Below, piece by piece: positions 25,212-34,653 of a stretch of DNA of 64,000 nucleotides. The stretch lies in NCBI GenBank assembly GCA_947564735.1, contig CANOEC010000001.1, positions 186,001-250,000 of the forward strand. Direction: 5' to 3'. The notes below the pieces were generated by a model. The model was not told the origin of the DNA and did not search any database. It saw only the letters and a list, made by a program, of their open reading frames with translations. Positions within the stretch are counted from its first letter, which is position 1. Each line of letters opens with the position of its first letter. This stretch comes from an uncultured Lachnospiraceae bacterium. GTDB lineage: Bacteria; Bacillota; Clostridia; Lachnospirales; Lachnospiraceae. A program made the translations under genes and the position numbers.

Positions 25212-25255
25212 ATTATCATATATTAGATAATTAAAAATATCAGGAGGTTCAAAAT

Positions 25256-27037
25256 ATGTACTTACAGCGAATGAAAAAGGCATTTTTAAACCTTTCTTTA
25301 ACCTCAAAATTAAAATATACCTATACCATCTTAATTTTTGTCTGTATTTTCTGTAATCTTATCATTCTATATGGTTTCTTTTCCCGTGAAATGCAGAAAA
25401 CACTTTCTACTCTCACTTCTCAGACTGTAGAAACCGTGTCCAAGAATGTAGACAGTTCTCTTACAACAATTTCCAAGACTTCTACATATCTGCTTGGCAC
25501 TACGGAGGTACAAAATTATCTGCAGGATATTAATCATTCCGAATATGCCATTCTTTCCAAACAACTCCGTAATTCTCTTTATATGTCACTTGAATCGATG
25601 CCTCTTGTTTCTTCTATTATTATTATGCAGCCCTCCGGCGTTTATGAAGGCGCTGCACGCTATAATCTTCCTTCTGTACAAATGGATTCTCTTGAGGATA
25701 CTCCATGGTATGAGGAACTCTATTCCAAAAAGGGCGCTCCCATATTAACAATCAATGGAGGAGGATATTTCACATTTGAAGACGACAAAAATTACGTTAC
25801 TTTAATACGTCTAATCAATAGTACAGAAGATGCACATCCGCTGGGATATATGTTTATTAATATTTCCGTAGATTCTCTGCTTTCTTTTGCGCGCGAAGAT
25901 GAAAGCAATTATTCTGATTTTTATGTATCTTCCGGAACAGATACGATTCTTCCGTTTTTAAATGATAACCTAAACCTATGGTTACAAAATGTTTCCTTAG
26001 ATTCTATATATAATAAAAACATAATCAAAATTGGTCATGAACGTTATTTATTATTAAAATTTCAGACTTCTAATCTTGACTGGAACTACATAGCCGCTAT
26101 TAATTATAACCTTTTAGCACATCAAAACCGTGCTTTTATTATCATTTCCATAATACTGCTTTTAATCAGCTTTGGCTTTTTCATATTGATTGCACTTGGC
26201 ACGAATCGTTTTATCACAGCTCCTCTGTCACAGCTTATGAAAGCAATGAAAAAATCGGAAACAGGGGATTTTAACCATGCAAATGTAACATCCTATCATG
26301 ATGAGATTGGACAGCTCCAAAATGCCTATAATGATATGGTAGATAAAATACAACAACTTCTTGATTCCAAAGTTTCTGAACAAAAGAAACTTCGTAAGGC
26401 AGAACTCAATGTTCTTCAAGAACAAATCAAACCTCATTTTCTATATAACAGTTTAGGAGCCATTTCCTATCTGGTTACTTCGCAGCAAAATGAAAAAGCC
26501 TATGACTTAATTATTTCTTTATCAGAATACTATCGTGAAAGTCTTAGTAAAGGAAATAAAGTTATACCGCTTTCTTCTGAAATTAATATTGTTCAAAATT
26601 ATCTAAAACTGCAAAAAGTTCGTTTTCCGGAAATTTTTAACGATGAATACGAGATACAGGAAGATGTTCTTTCCTATCGTATTCCAAGATTAATCCTACA
26701 GCCTTTAGTTGAAAATTCATTGTATCATGGCATTATTCCTACTTGTGATTATGGAACCATTAAAGTATGCATTTATACAGATAGCGAATGTCTTATTATC
26801 TGTGTTTCAGATAATGGTATTGGAATGACTCAAGCCGATTTAGACAGAATTTGGATGGTTCAAAATGATAGTTCCTCTCAGAGTTTTGGATTAAGAGGAA
26901 CGATTGAACGAATGCAGATTTTTTATGAAACACAGGATATATGCACAATAAACAGCAAACCCAATGAAGGAACAACAATTACATTTTCAATTCCACTAAG
27001 CAGAACGGAGAAACAAGATGAACAACTCAGTTTTTAA
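25256..27037 (+). CDS. YesM-type sensor histidine kinase
   Basis: This 593-residue kinase has two membrane helices (about 22-42 and 293-315) enclosing a 250-residue extracellular sensor. A HAMP linker, the His_kinase domain with phospho-acceptor His394 in QIKPHFLYNSL, and a HATPase domain with LVENSLYHG and DNGIGM follow. This is the LytS/YesM class, which in Firmicutes usually senses oligosaccharides and controls sugar uptake genes. The start follows a canonical AGGAGG site. Its last 20 bases overlap the response-regulator gene. The convergent ABC transporter and GH43 enzyme to the right are the likely targets. Confidence 0.9.
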   Translation: MYLQRMKKAFLNLSLTSKLKYTYTILIFVCIFCNLIILYGFFSREMQKTLSTLTSQTVETVSKNVDSSLTTISKTSTYLLGTTEVQNYLQDINHSEYAILSKQLRNSLYMSLESMPLVSSIIIMQPSGVYEGAARYNLPSVQMDSLEDTPWYEELYSKKGAPILTINGGGYFTFEDDKNYVTLIRLINSTEDAHPLGYMFINISVDSLLSFAREDESNYSDFYVSSGTDTILPFLNDNLNLWLQNVSLDSIYNKNIIKIGHERYLLLKFQTSNLDWNYIAAINYNLLAHQNRAFIIISIILLLISFGFFILIALGTNRFITAPLSQLMKAMKKSETGDFNHANVTSYHDEIGQLQNAYNDMVDKIQQLLDSKVSEQKKLRKAELNVLQEQIKPHFLYNSLGAISYLVTSQQNEKAYDLIISLSEYYRESLSKGNKVIPLSSEINIVQNYLKLQKVRFPEIFNDEYEIQEDVLSYRIPRLILQPLVENSLYHGIIPTCDYGTIKVCIYTDSECLIICVSDNGIGMTQADLDRIWMVQNDSSSQSFGLRGTIERMQIFYETQDICTINSKPNEGTTITFSIPLSRTEKQDEQLSF

Positions 27038-28619
27038 GGTTATCATCGTAGACGATGAAGAGTTAGCGCAAAAAATGCTTATTACCGGTACAAATTGGCA
27101 GGCGCTTAATATGGAAATAATTGCAGAAGCTGTCTCAGGTCAGGATGCGCTTTCCATTATGGAAGAACAGATACCCGATATTCTTTTTACCGATATCAAA
27201 ATGCCTTATATGGACGGAATGGAACTGTGCAGTATTGTAACAAAACGTTATCCGCATATTAAAATTGTCATTACAACTGCTTTCAAAGATTTTGATTATG
27301 CTCATCAATGTATCAGCCTTGGTGTTTCACATTTTCTTTTAAAACCTATTAACCGTAACGATTTAGTGACAACCCTTTTAAAACTTCGGAAACAGATTGA
27401 AAAGGAAAAGCAGCAATGGCTTGAATTTGACCACTTAAAGAAAATATTAGAAAAAAACTATTCTTTTTTACGAGAACGTTTTCTATTAGAATTTTGTGAG
27501 AACAGTACGCATTCTGCTTCCATAGAAAAGCAGATTTCTTATTATTTTCCAAACGGAATCCCATCTTATATACAAGTAACTCTTTTGGAAGCTCACTCTT
27601 CTCATTCCGGCAATTTAACAGAAGAAGAACATCTTTTACAGGACATGAAAAATCTGGAATTTATTAAGAAACACTTAGAAGAAACCGAAAATATTGAGAT
27701 ATTTGCTGACAATAATCATCATCTGGTGCTTTTAACTTATTCTCCGAAAGTTCAAGTTATTTCTTTGTGTGAACAGCTTCAACGCAGTATATATCAGACT
27801 TCCGGAAATGAAATTTTATTTGGCATTGGAAACCACTATGATAATTTTTATAAAGCGGAGATTTCTTACATGGAAGCTTTAGAATCTCTCAAATTCAGCC
27901 GTTATATGCCAAACCAACCCATTGTCATTTACCAGAATGATCTCCATGTTCAGAATAGTGAATGGAACTCTTCTCCTGCGGAATTAGAAGATATCAAATT
28001 TTATATTAAGGCTGGTCTTCCTGATTCTGTACAAAAACTCCTTTTTCAGCTTTATACAAAATCGGACGGCAATCTGATTAGTCTGGAACATGCACGTATT
28101 TTATCGATGACTTTATTATCTTCTGCTGTTAATGTTGCAAATGATATTGGAATTCCGTTAGACGGTTTATTTTCTGATTCCGGCAATTTTTTTCTACAGA
28201 TATTATTAGAACCTACCAGTCTGGATTTGCGTAATCAGACAAATTCTTTTTTAACACGGCTTGCAACGGAAATTTCCACATACCGTACTAACAAAAGTAA
28301 AACTGTTCTATGGGAAGTTTTACAATATATTCAGACACATTTAACCGATTCTTCTCTTTCACTTGGTTCTGTAGCTGAACTTTTTCATATGAATGACAGT
28401 TATTTGAGCCGTACTTTTACGAAAGAATTAGGATTCAGTTTCTCTAAATATTTAAACAGACTCCGTATGGAACATGCAATTACACTGTTAAATACCACTG
28501 ATTTAAAGGCATATCAGATTGCGGAAGCAGTCGGTATTCCGGATGCTTACTATTTCAGTAACTGCTTTAAGAAATACACAGGAAAATCCATCAGAGATTA
28601 TAGAAAAGGAACAACTTAA
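27018..28619 (+). CDS. YesN-type AraC-family response regulator
   Basis: The 533-residue protein has an N-terminal receiver domain (VIIVDDEELAQ, phosphorylated Asp59 in LFTDIKMPYMDG, Lys in FLLKPI), a long central linker, and two AraC helix-turn-helices at the C-terminus (VAELFHMNDSYLSRTFTKEL and IAEAVGIPDAYYFSNCFKKY, ending KSIRDYRK). It is the partner of the overlapping YesM kinase. By family it activates sugar-transport and glycosidase genes; the GH43-ABC unit converging on it is the obvious candidate regulon. Its stop lies 25 bases from the end of the GH43 gene. Confidence 0.9.
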   Translation: MNNSVFKVIIVDDEELAQKMLITGTNWQALNMEIIAEAVSGQDALSIMEEQIPDILFTDIKMPYMDGMELCSIVTKRYPHIKIVITTAFKDFDYAHQCISLGVSHFLLKPINRNDLVTTLLKLRKQIEKEKQQWLEFDHLKKILEKNYSFLRERFLLEFCENSTHSASIEKQISYYFPNGIPSYIQVTLLEAHSSHSGNLTEEEHLLQDMKNLEFIKKHLEETENIEIFADNNHHLVLLTYSPKVQVISLCEQLQRSIYQTSGNEILFGIGNHYDNFYKAEISYMEALESLKFSRYMPNQPIVIYQNDLHVQNSEWNSSPAELEDIKFYIKAGLPDSVQKLLFQLYTKSDGNLISLEHARILSMTLLSSAVNVANDIGIPLDGLFSDSGNFFLQILLEPTSLDLRNQTNSFLTRLATEISTYRTNKSKTVLWEVLQYIQTHLTDSSLSLGSVAELFHMNDSYLSRTFTKELGFSFSKYLNRLRMEHAITLLNTTDLKAYQIAEAVGIPDAYYFSNCFKKYTGKSIRDYRKGTT

Positions 28620-28644
28620 CTGCTGTTCCTTTTCAAATCCATTT

Positions 28645-30285
28645 TTATATATATTTTCCATCCACTTCCATATTCAGTTCCCGATAAGAAAAATAATCAA
28701 AATCAGCGGGAAGCGCTGTTCCAAGTCCGTCTGTACTGAACATTCCAGTAAAAGCACCCGTAAATGCTGCATCATAAACGGCTTTGATATACTCATCAGA
28801 CAATTTGGCAGAATCAAACTGATATGCCGTTTCCTGCCATGTTTCTCCATCAAAAGAATATAAATATTGATAGGAAATACCTCTTACCTGAACTTTCAAA
28901 TAAATATACTCTGTATCATTTGGAACAGGAATCGGTTTTTCTTTATAAACACTAAAGGTTTTTCCCAAATCCGTTGCAACAACATCAATTACTCTTCCGT
29001 ATTTTTTATTCCATGTAATTTGTATACAGGACCAGTTTTTCGTATTATAATAACAGGTTAATCCTGCTGATTGTTGGATATTCTTTGGTCTATATGACAT
29101 TTTAGTTTCCGCATCAAAAGTAAAACTCTGCCATCTTCTTGCCACATGCGCCTGCAGAAATGTAGATGCCAATGATTGTCTTCCATATAATCTCAAATGT
29201 CCGGGACAATCCGTGAATGACATCGTATCTTCTCCAAGAGGAATTCTCAAAGTCTGGAAATGAAAACTCAATTTATTACAATCAAAATCATCTTTTTCAC
29301 TGATTTCTTCTCCCTCACTTTCTATTGCATCGATAGGCGCCTCCACTTCCACCATTCCTTTATGACCGCCTACAATATGAGGCCATCCGTCGTCATCCCA
29401 TATTACTTTTTGAATTCCTGTTTCTCTGCCAAGAGGACACCAGCCTCTTTGTTCTGCAATCGACTCTGTATGATGATGAATAGGCCTTCCCATCAAATGT
29501 GCAAAATACCATTCTCCCGATTTTGTCTGTACCAAGGATCCATGTCCCGCCTTTTGAATTTGATGAAATGGAGCATCCAATGTTGTTAGCATAGGTTCAC
29601 CCGGTTGTGTCTCAAAAACGCCGTGTAGGGACTCAGCTCTTGCTACTCTTTCCTGATGTGCATATACTGTTCCACCTTGAGCAACGAACAGATAATAATA
29701 TCCGTTCATTTTATATAAATGAGGACCTTCTGTAAAACGATCCACGGTTCCTTTATAAATTACCCATGGTTCCCCAATCAATTTCTGTTCTTCTTCCGAA
29801 TATTCTGTACACATAATCCCATAAAAAGGATGATGAAAGCTTCTCGGATCCCAGTATTGATTAACTAAATATTTCTTTCCATTATCGTCATGAAATAAAG
29901 ATGCATCAAATCCTGCCGTGTTCAAAACAACTGGATCTGACCACGGTCCCATAATATCTTTTGCTGTCGTCAAATAATTAATACAATCTTTATAAGAACC
30001 GTCAGTTACTTTTACATCCGTATAAACCAGATAAAACTTTCCATTGTGATAAGATAAATCCGGAGCCCAGATACCACCAGAATCTGGATTACCCCACATA
30101 TTCAAAAGACGCTTTTCATTAAGCGGATAAGTGATTAACTTCCAGTGAACCAAATCTTTTGATTCATGAATCCGAACACCCGGCCACCATTCAAAAGTTG
30201 AAGATGCAATGTAATAAGTATCGTCTACCCTAATCAGACTTGGATCCGGATGAAATCCTCTCAAAACAGGATTTTTTATTTTCAT
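28645..30285 (-). CDS. GH43 beta-xylosidase-type glycoside hydrolase
   Basis: The 546-residue protein has the three GH43 catalytic residues: Asp14 (RGFHPDPSLI), Asp127 (AGFDASLF) and Glu186 (FTEGPHL). The catalytic five-blade propeller takes up residues 1-310. A beta-sandwich C-terminal domain (about 330-540) is typical of xylosidases such as XynB. There is no signal peptide, so it acts inside the cell on imported short xylo- or arabinoxylo-oligosaccharides. It is the last gene of a minus-strand unit with two ABC permeases and a binding protein. Arabinofuranosidase activity is also possible; the exact linkage is not decidable here. Confidence 0.9.
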   Translation of the reverse strand: MKIKNPVLRGFHPDPSLIRVDDTYYIASSTFEWWPGVRIHESKDLVHWKLITYPLNEKRLLNMWGNPDSGGIWAPDLSYHNGKFYLVYTDVKVTDGSYKDCINYLTTAKDIMGPWSDPVVLNTAGFDASLFHDDNGKKYLVNQYWDPRSFHHPFYGIMCTEYSEEEQKLIGEPWVIYKGTVDRFTEGPHLYKMNGYYYLFVAQGGTVYAHQERVARAESLHGVFETQPGEPMLTTLDAPFHQIQKAGHGSLVQTKSGEWYFAHLMGRPIHHHTESIAEQRGWCPLGRETGIQKVIWDDDGWPHIVGGHKGMVEVEAPIDAIESEGEEISEKDDFDCNKLSFHFQTLRIPLGEDTMSFTDCPGHLRLYGRQSLASTFLQAHVARRWQSFTFDAETKMSYRPKNIQQSAGLTCYYNTKNWSCIQITWNKKYGRVIDVVATDLGKTFSVYKEKPIPVPNDTEYIYLKVQVRGISYQYLYSFDGETWQETAYQFDSAKLSDEYIKAVYDAAFTGAFTGMFSTDGLGTALPADFDYFSYRELNMEVDGKYI

Positions 30286-30307
30286 AAGATACCTTCCTTT
30301 CTTTGTA

Positions 30308-31138
30308 TCAGCCTTTTACTGCACCGGCAACCATACCGCTTTGTACCTGATTGCTGAATAATAAATAAATAACAACTGTCGGCAAAGTCGCCACTACAAG
30401 TCCTGCGCCCATCGTACCCCAATCTGTTGTATACTGTCCTACCATCTGCATAATACCAACTGTTAATGTTCTATATTTTTCAGAATTAATAAATGTAATT
30501 GCAAACATCATTTCATTCCATGTTGATAAAAATGTAAAAATAGAAATGGTTGCAAGCGCTGGTTTTACAAGCGGCAGTATAATTGTAAAAAATGTTCTGA
30601 ATATTCCGCACCCATCTAAAAATGCCGATTCTTCCAACTCCATCGGAAGCACTTGAAAAAATCCAATCATAAAAAAGATTGCCATTGGAAGTGCAAACGC
30701 TATATAAGGAACAATGATTGCCTGATAGGTATCCAGCATTTTGAGATTACGAAGCATGATAAATACCGGAAGAAGCACTGCATGAAGAGGTATCATTAAT
30801 CCAATAGAGAAAAAAGGTTTCACAAATCGGTTTGCTTTTACTCTCATTCTTGCAATCGCATAGGAAACCATACAGGCAAGAATATCCGAAACTACAATTA
30901 CAATTAACGTTACAAAAATACTGTTTAGCAGATAATGTCCCACATTTGCATTAAACAATGCATTTTCATAATTAGACCAATGAAATTCCTTCGGAAGTCC
31001 CATAACATTTCCACTGTATATTTCGTTGTTATCTTTCAATGAAAAGAAAGCAAGAAAGAGTAAAGGATAAATCTGCACAATCGCAAATGCCACTAAAACA
31101 ACATGAAGCAAAACCTTTGTTGGTTTTATCTTTTTCAT
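30308..31138 (-). CDS. Sugar ABC transporter permease (MalG/LacG-type)
   Basis: The 276-residue protein has six membrane helices and the EAA loop (ESAFLDGCGIFRTFFTIILPLVKPA, about 190-214) that contacts the ATPase. The C-terminus (QSGMVAGAVKG) is the usual ending of carbohydrate uptake transporter 1 MalG-type permeases. It lies 22 bases before the GH43 gene and 12 after the partner permease. No ATPase gene is present in the cluster; this is common in Firmicutes, where a shared MsmX-type ATPase serves several importers. Confidence 0.93.
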   Translation of the reverse strand: MKKIKPTKVLLHVVLVAFAIVQIYPLLFLAFFSLKDNNEIYSGNVMGLPKEFHWSNYENALFNANVGHYLLNSIFVTLIVIVVSDILACMVSYAIARMRVKANRFVKPFFSIGLMIPLHAVLLPVFIMLRNLKMLDTYQAIIVPYIAFALPMAIFFMIGFFQVLPMELEESAFLDGCGIFRTFFTIILPLVKPALATISIFTFLSTWNEMMFAITFINSEKYRTLTVGIMQMVGQYTTDWGTMGAGLVVATLPTVVIYLLFSNQVQSGMVAGAVKG

Positions 31139-31150
31139 CTTCTTCCCTCC

Positions 31151-32026
31151 TTAATAAGTAATATTTTCTACTTTAAATAATTTTTCAATCAGGAAATAGA
31201 AAATCAGACATTCCAATACGATAAATATTGCCATCGCACTTCCTATTCCGTATTCCATTCTGGAAAAAATTGACGTATACATTAATGTACTTGGCACCTC
31301 ACTTGCATGCAAGGGACCACCCTTTGTAAGAACCCATATCAAATCAAAAAGTTTCAGTGAACCAATTACTGCAAAAGTCAGACTCACTTTCATTGTGCTC
31401 TTAATCAAAGGAATTGTTACATGAAATGCCATCTGCCTTTCGTTTGCTCCATCAATTTGGGCCGCCTCATAAATATCTGACGGAACACTCTTGATTCCCG
31501 TGTAGAGTATCAACATATGATATCCTATATACTGCCATACAATAGGAAAAAAGGAAGACGCAAGTACAAAACGCTTATCTCCCAGCCAATCCTGACCTTT
31601 AAATCCAAAGCTTTTTAAAATCGCATTTAACGCACCATAGTCAGGATTATATATTTTTAAGAACAATTGTCCTATCACAACCGTGGAAAGCAATACAGGA
31701 ATAAAATAAATAGTCCGGTATATTTTTTCACCTTTTACATTTCTTGCCAGTACAAGAGCAAAGAATAATGCCGGTATTAATTGTCCGACAATTGACGCCA
31801 CTGCCAGAATAAGTGAATTTCTTGCTGACAAAAGAAATGCTTCATCTTTTAATAATTTCAAATAATTAGATATTCCAATAAATATTTTTTCCCCGATTCC
31901 GTCCCACTGCATTGTACTGTAATAACCTGACATGGCAATCGGAACAAACGCCATAACCAGATAAATCACCAGAGCAGGAATTACAAAAATCCAATATGCT
32001 TTTTTATTTCCAAGCATTTTCTGCAT
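31151..32026 (-). CDS. Sugar ABC transporter permease (MalF/LacF-type)
   Basis: The 291-residue partner permease has six helices (AYWIFVIPALVIYLVMAF first) and the EAA loop (DIYEAAQIDGANERQMAFHVTIPLIK). The terminal segment IFYFLIEKLFKVENITY is typical of MalF-type carbohydrate permeases. It forms the membrane channel with the MalG-type protein downstream. A strong hairpin terminator lies between this gene and the binding protein upstream, so the permeases are probably made at a lower level. Confidence 0.93.
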   Translation of the reverse strand: MQKMLGNKKAYWIFVIPALVIYLVMAFVPIAMSGYYSTMQWDGIGEKIFIGISNYLKLLKDEAFLLSARNSLILAVASIVGQLIPALFFALVLARNVKGEKIYRTIYFIPVLLSTVVIGQLFLKIYNPDYGALNAILKSFGFKGQDWLGDKRFVLASSFFPIVWQYIGYHMLILYTGIKSVPSDIYEAAQIDGANERQMAFHVTIPLIKSTMKVSLTFAVIGSLKLFDLIWVLTKGGPLHASEVPSTLMYTSIFSRMEYGIGSAMAIFIVLECLIFYFLIEKLFKVENITY

Positions 32027-32114
32027 AATAGATAATCTCCTTTCAAAATATGAGATTTTGCAAATGATATTATAATAAACCTTTAGTTTTTCAAGAAATT
32101 TTCTATGTAAAAAA

Positions 32115-32144
32115 GAGAGAATCCGGAAATGTTTTCCGGATTCT
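32115..32144 (-). terminator. Intra-operon attenuating terminator
   Basis: AGAGAATCCGGA and TCCGGATTCTCT form a perfect 12-bp stem with a 6-base loop, followed on the minus strand by TTTTTT. It sits between the binding-protein stop and the permease start. Partial read-through would give more binding protein than permease, as in many sugar operons. Confidence 0.8.
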
Positions 32145-32154
32145 CTGCATGTGA

Positions 32155-33543
32155 CTACTCGTTTAATGCTTGAAGATTCGCACAGAAATCTTCCGGAGTG
32201 ACAGAACCATCAATTAGTTTTGCAATCTCATTCATAATCGTATCTGCTTTTGATCCACCTGTTAAAGAATCTAACCAATATACATATCCTGTCGCATCTG
32301 CAGTCAATGTTGCAATTTCCTGTGACAAACGATTCAGTTCGGAAGTATCACCCATATCTGCTTCCCATGCCGGCATTCCGGAACCTGCAAGATATTGGTC
32401 TTTGGACATTTTTTCACAGATATACTGTGCAACTGCTGCAGCTTCTTCCGGATGCTCACAACTGCTGCTTACAAGGAAAGTTTCACCAGAACCACCATGG
32501 AACTCATCAATTGTTCCTTTACCGCCTTCAATTACAGGGAACTTAATAACAGAAATCTTACCTTTTACTGCAGCATCGTCAGCTTCACAATCACCGTTTA
32601 ACCAACTTCCCATAAACATCATTGCCGCTCTTCCCTGTTTAAAAGCTGCTACGGCATCATCTTCTGAAGTACCCATTGCACTGCTGCCAAAACCGCCTCT
32701 GGCTGCAAGTTCCTGTACTCTCTTAGCCGCTTCTACCAATTCCGGAGTATTGAAAGAACCTGTACCGTTCAATGCTGCATTGAAGTCTTCTGCTCCTGCC
32801 ATTCTGATTGCATGTATTCCATAAATCATAAGTCCCGGCCATAAATCCTTTTCTCCAAGAGAAATCGGTGTAATGCCCGCTGCATTAAATGCATCCACAG
32901 CAGCAAGTAATTCATCATAAGTTTCAGGAACTTTCACATTATTCTGCTCAAACAACTCTGTGTTAACATACAATGAAGCAACCGCTACACTGTAAGGATA
33001 TCCATATGTTTTTCCGTCAAACATAAAATTGTCTAACGTACCGCCTAATATCCGGCTTTTCACATCATCTGTCATGTAATCATCTAAAGGTAATACAAGA
33101 CCTGCATCAACATAAGGTTTCATCGTTCCTGCACCCCAGTTAAAGAATACATCCGGCAGTTCATTTCCTGCCATTGCAGTTTTTAATTTTACCTTATAGG
33201 ATTCAGACTCAGTTCCTTCATGTACCACTTCCACATTTGGCATATCTGTCTTAATAGATTCGAGTGCATTATAAAATGCAACATAATTACCATCAGTGGA
33301 ATTAGGATCTGAAAACTGTGACCATAATGTAATTGTCACTTTTTCTTCGGATGACTCCGTATCTGCCTCTGCATTTGAAGTTTCTTCCGTAGATACATTT
33401 GCGGAATCACCTGCTTCTGCTTCCACTGTTTCCCCACTTTCTGCTGTAGTAGCAGTTTCTCCCGAATTTCCACAAGCTGTACATCCAAGTACTAATACTG
33501 CTGACATCATTAATCCAATTGTTTTTAATAATTTCTTTTTCAT
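32155..33543 (-). CDS. Sugar-binding lipoprotein of ABC transporter (family 1 solute-binding)
   Basis: The 462-residue precursor has a lipoprotein signal (MKKKLLKTIGLMMSAVLVLG followed by Cys21, with a second Cys24) and a long acidic Ser/Thr/Glu-rich linker (about 25-70) that keeps the domain away from the membrane. A periplasmic-type binding domain follows: ITLWSQFSDPN, GNELPDVFFNWGAG and the late AAMMFMGSWLNGD are typical of family 1 carbohydrate-binding proteins. It binds an oligosaccharide outside the cell for the two downstream permeases. I start at 33543, after AAAGGAGAGGCT; an ATG five codons earlier belongs to the ribosome-site region. Confidence 0.92.
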   Translation of the reverse strand: MKKKLLKTIGLMMSAVLVLGCTACGNSGETATTAESGETVEAEAGDSANVSTEETSNAEADTESSEEKVTITLWSQFSDPNSTDGNYVAFYNALESIKTDMPNVEVVHEGTESESYKVKLKTAMAGNELPDVFFNWGAGTMKPYVDAGLVLPLDDYMTDDVKSRILGGTLDNFMFDGKTYGYPYSVAVASLYVNTELFEQNNVKVPETYDELLAAVDAFNAAGITPISLGEKDLWPGLMIYGIHAIRMAGAEDFNAALNGTGSFNTPELVEAAKRVQELAARGGFGSSAMGTSEDDAVAAFKQGRAAMMFMGSWLNGDCEADDAAVKGKISVIKFPVIEGGKGTIDEFHGGSGETFLVSSSCEHPEEAAAVAQYICEKMSKDQYLAGSGMPAWEADMGDTSELNRLSQEIATLTADATGYVYWLDSLTGGSKADTIMNEIAKLIDGSVTPEDFCANLQALNE

Positions 33544-33705
33544 AGCCTCTCCTTTCAAGAACTATTTTCTTTTGATGATATTATTTTAACTTTTACAATT
33601 TTTCTTTAGAATAGAATTGCTTTACCATTTCTTAGATATTTTTGACTGAAAATAAAAAAAGTTATAAATTTTTTATTTTTGATAGAATATTTTTTCTTAA
33701 AAGTA

Positions 33706-33746
33706 AAAAGCCGCTAAAGTACATATTTAAACTTTAACAGCTTTTT
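33706..33746. terminator. Bidirectional terminator between metallophosphoesterase and ABC unit
   Basis: AAAAGCCGCTAAAGT and ACTTTAACAGCTTTT form a 15-bp stem (two imperfect pairs) around a 10-base loop. T-runs follow in both directions. It terminates the leftward gyrA-metallophosphoesterase transcript. Confidence 0.7.
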
Positions 33747-33798
33747 TAATTGATTGTATGAACTTTACATATTTTTAAACAATAACATTACTATATTG

Positions 33799-34653
33799 TT
33801 ATGTAATGAAATTCTGAAACGCCATCTCCCAATATTTCTCCGGGATATCCGGCCACGATACGTTTTCTTCCCCTTCTTCACATAATTTTTTAGCAAGCTG
33901 CAGACAAGGACTCGTATAGTCATCTCCCGTATACAACGTATGAAGATTTAATTTTGACCAATAGAATGCTTTCTCCATAATTCCGGAAGACACAAACTCT
34001 TCCTTAACTGTATCCACATCATATTCTAATTGAAAAAATTCTTCTTCCCATCCTTTGTCTGTTCCATGCAATATCATGTATTGTGTCTTACCGTTATGAT
34101 ACCATGGAATCCCTACCGAGCCGGGATGAATCAATTTTTTCTTGCCAAATTGCATAACTTCCTGCGTATGCGTATGCGCTCCAATCAATAAATCCACGTC
34201 CAGATTCAACATGATACTTTCTAAATTTTCATTCTCCGGTTTCAGAAGCTCGGTAGAAGATGTCAGAGAACCATGACAATAACGAAAAGCAGGATATCCT
34301 TCTTTTATATAGATACCTTGAATATCTATGCTTTCATAGAAATCAAAATCTTTTTTCGTCAGATTCTCATAAGTGTACAGCAGATTACCGCTTGCAGAGG
34401 AATAAGTCCATCTTTCTCCGGGTTGATTTCTATGATTTATCATATAATCTTCCCTGTTTCCTCTGATAAAATGACAGCGGTATTTGTCCATCATCTCATA
34501 AATTACTCTCATTGTACGCTGAGGATAAGGACAATCACTGATATAATCCCCAAGAAAAATAAATTCATCAACTTTTCTTTCAAGTGCATGATTTATACAA
34601 GCTTCCAAAGCAATATGATTGCTGTGAATATCTCCGAGAACAGCTATTTTCAT
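33799..34653 (-). CDS. Calcineurin-like metallophosphoesterase (YfcE/MJ0936-like)
   Basis: The 284-residue protein has the metal-binding motifs of metallophosphoesterases: GDIHSN (about 7-12), [19 protein letters not shown] and GAHTHTQ. The family hydrolyses phosphodiesters or phosphomonoesters with Mn2+ or similar ions. A C-terminal extension of about 90 residues (from [13 protein letters not shown]) follows the catalytic core. Its start codon overlaps the gyrA stop (ATGA type, 4 bases), so its translation should depend on gyrA. The substrate is unknown; linkage to gyrase is unusual and may only reflect a local read-through arrangement. Confidence 0.85.
   Translation of the reverse strand: MKIAVLGDIHSNHIALEACINHALERKVDEFIFLGDYISDCPYPQRTMRVIYEMMDKYRCHFIRGNREDYMINHRNQPGERWTYSSASGNLLYTYENLTKKDFDFYESIDIQGIYIKEGYPAFRYCHGSLTSSTELLKPENENLESIMLNLDVDLLIGAHTHTQEVMQFGKKKLIHPGSVGIPWYHNGKTQYMILHGTDKGWEEEFFQLEYDVDTVKEEFVSSGIMEKAFYWSKLNLHTLYTGDDYTSPCLQLAKKLCEEGEENVSWPDIPEKYWEMAFQNFIT

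Noticed and set aside
32198-32824. Long plus-strand open frame (208 codons) inside the sugar-binding protein gene
   Set aside because: It is the antisense of a well-supported lipoprotein gene; no ribosome site or known domain.
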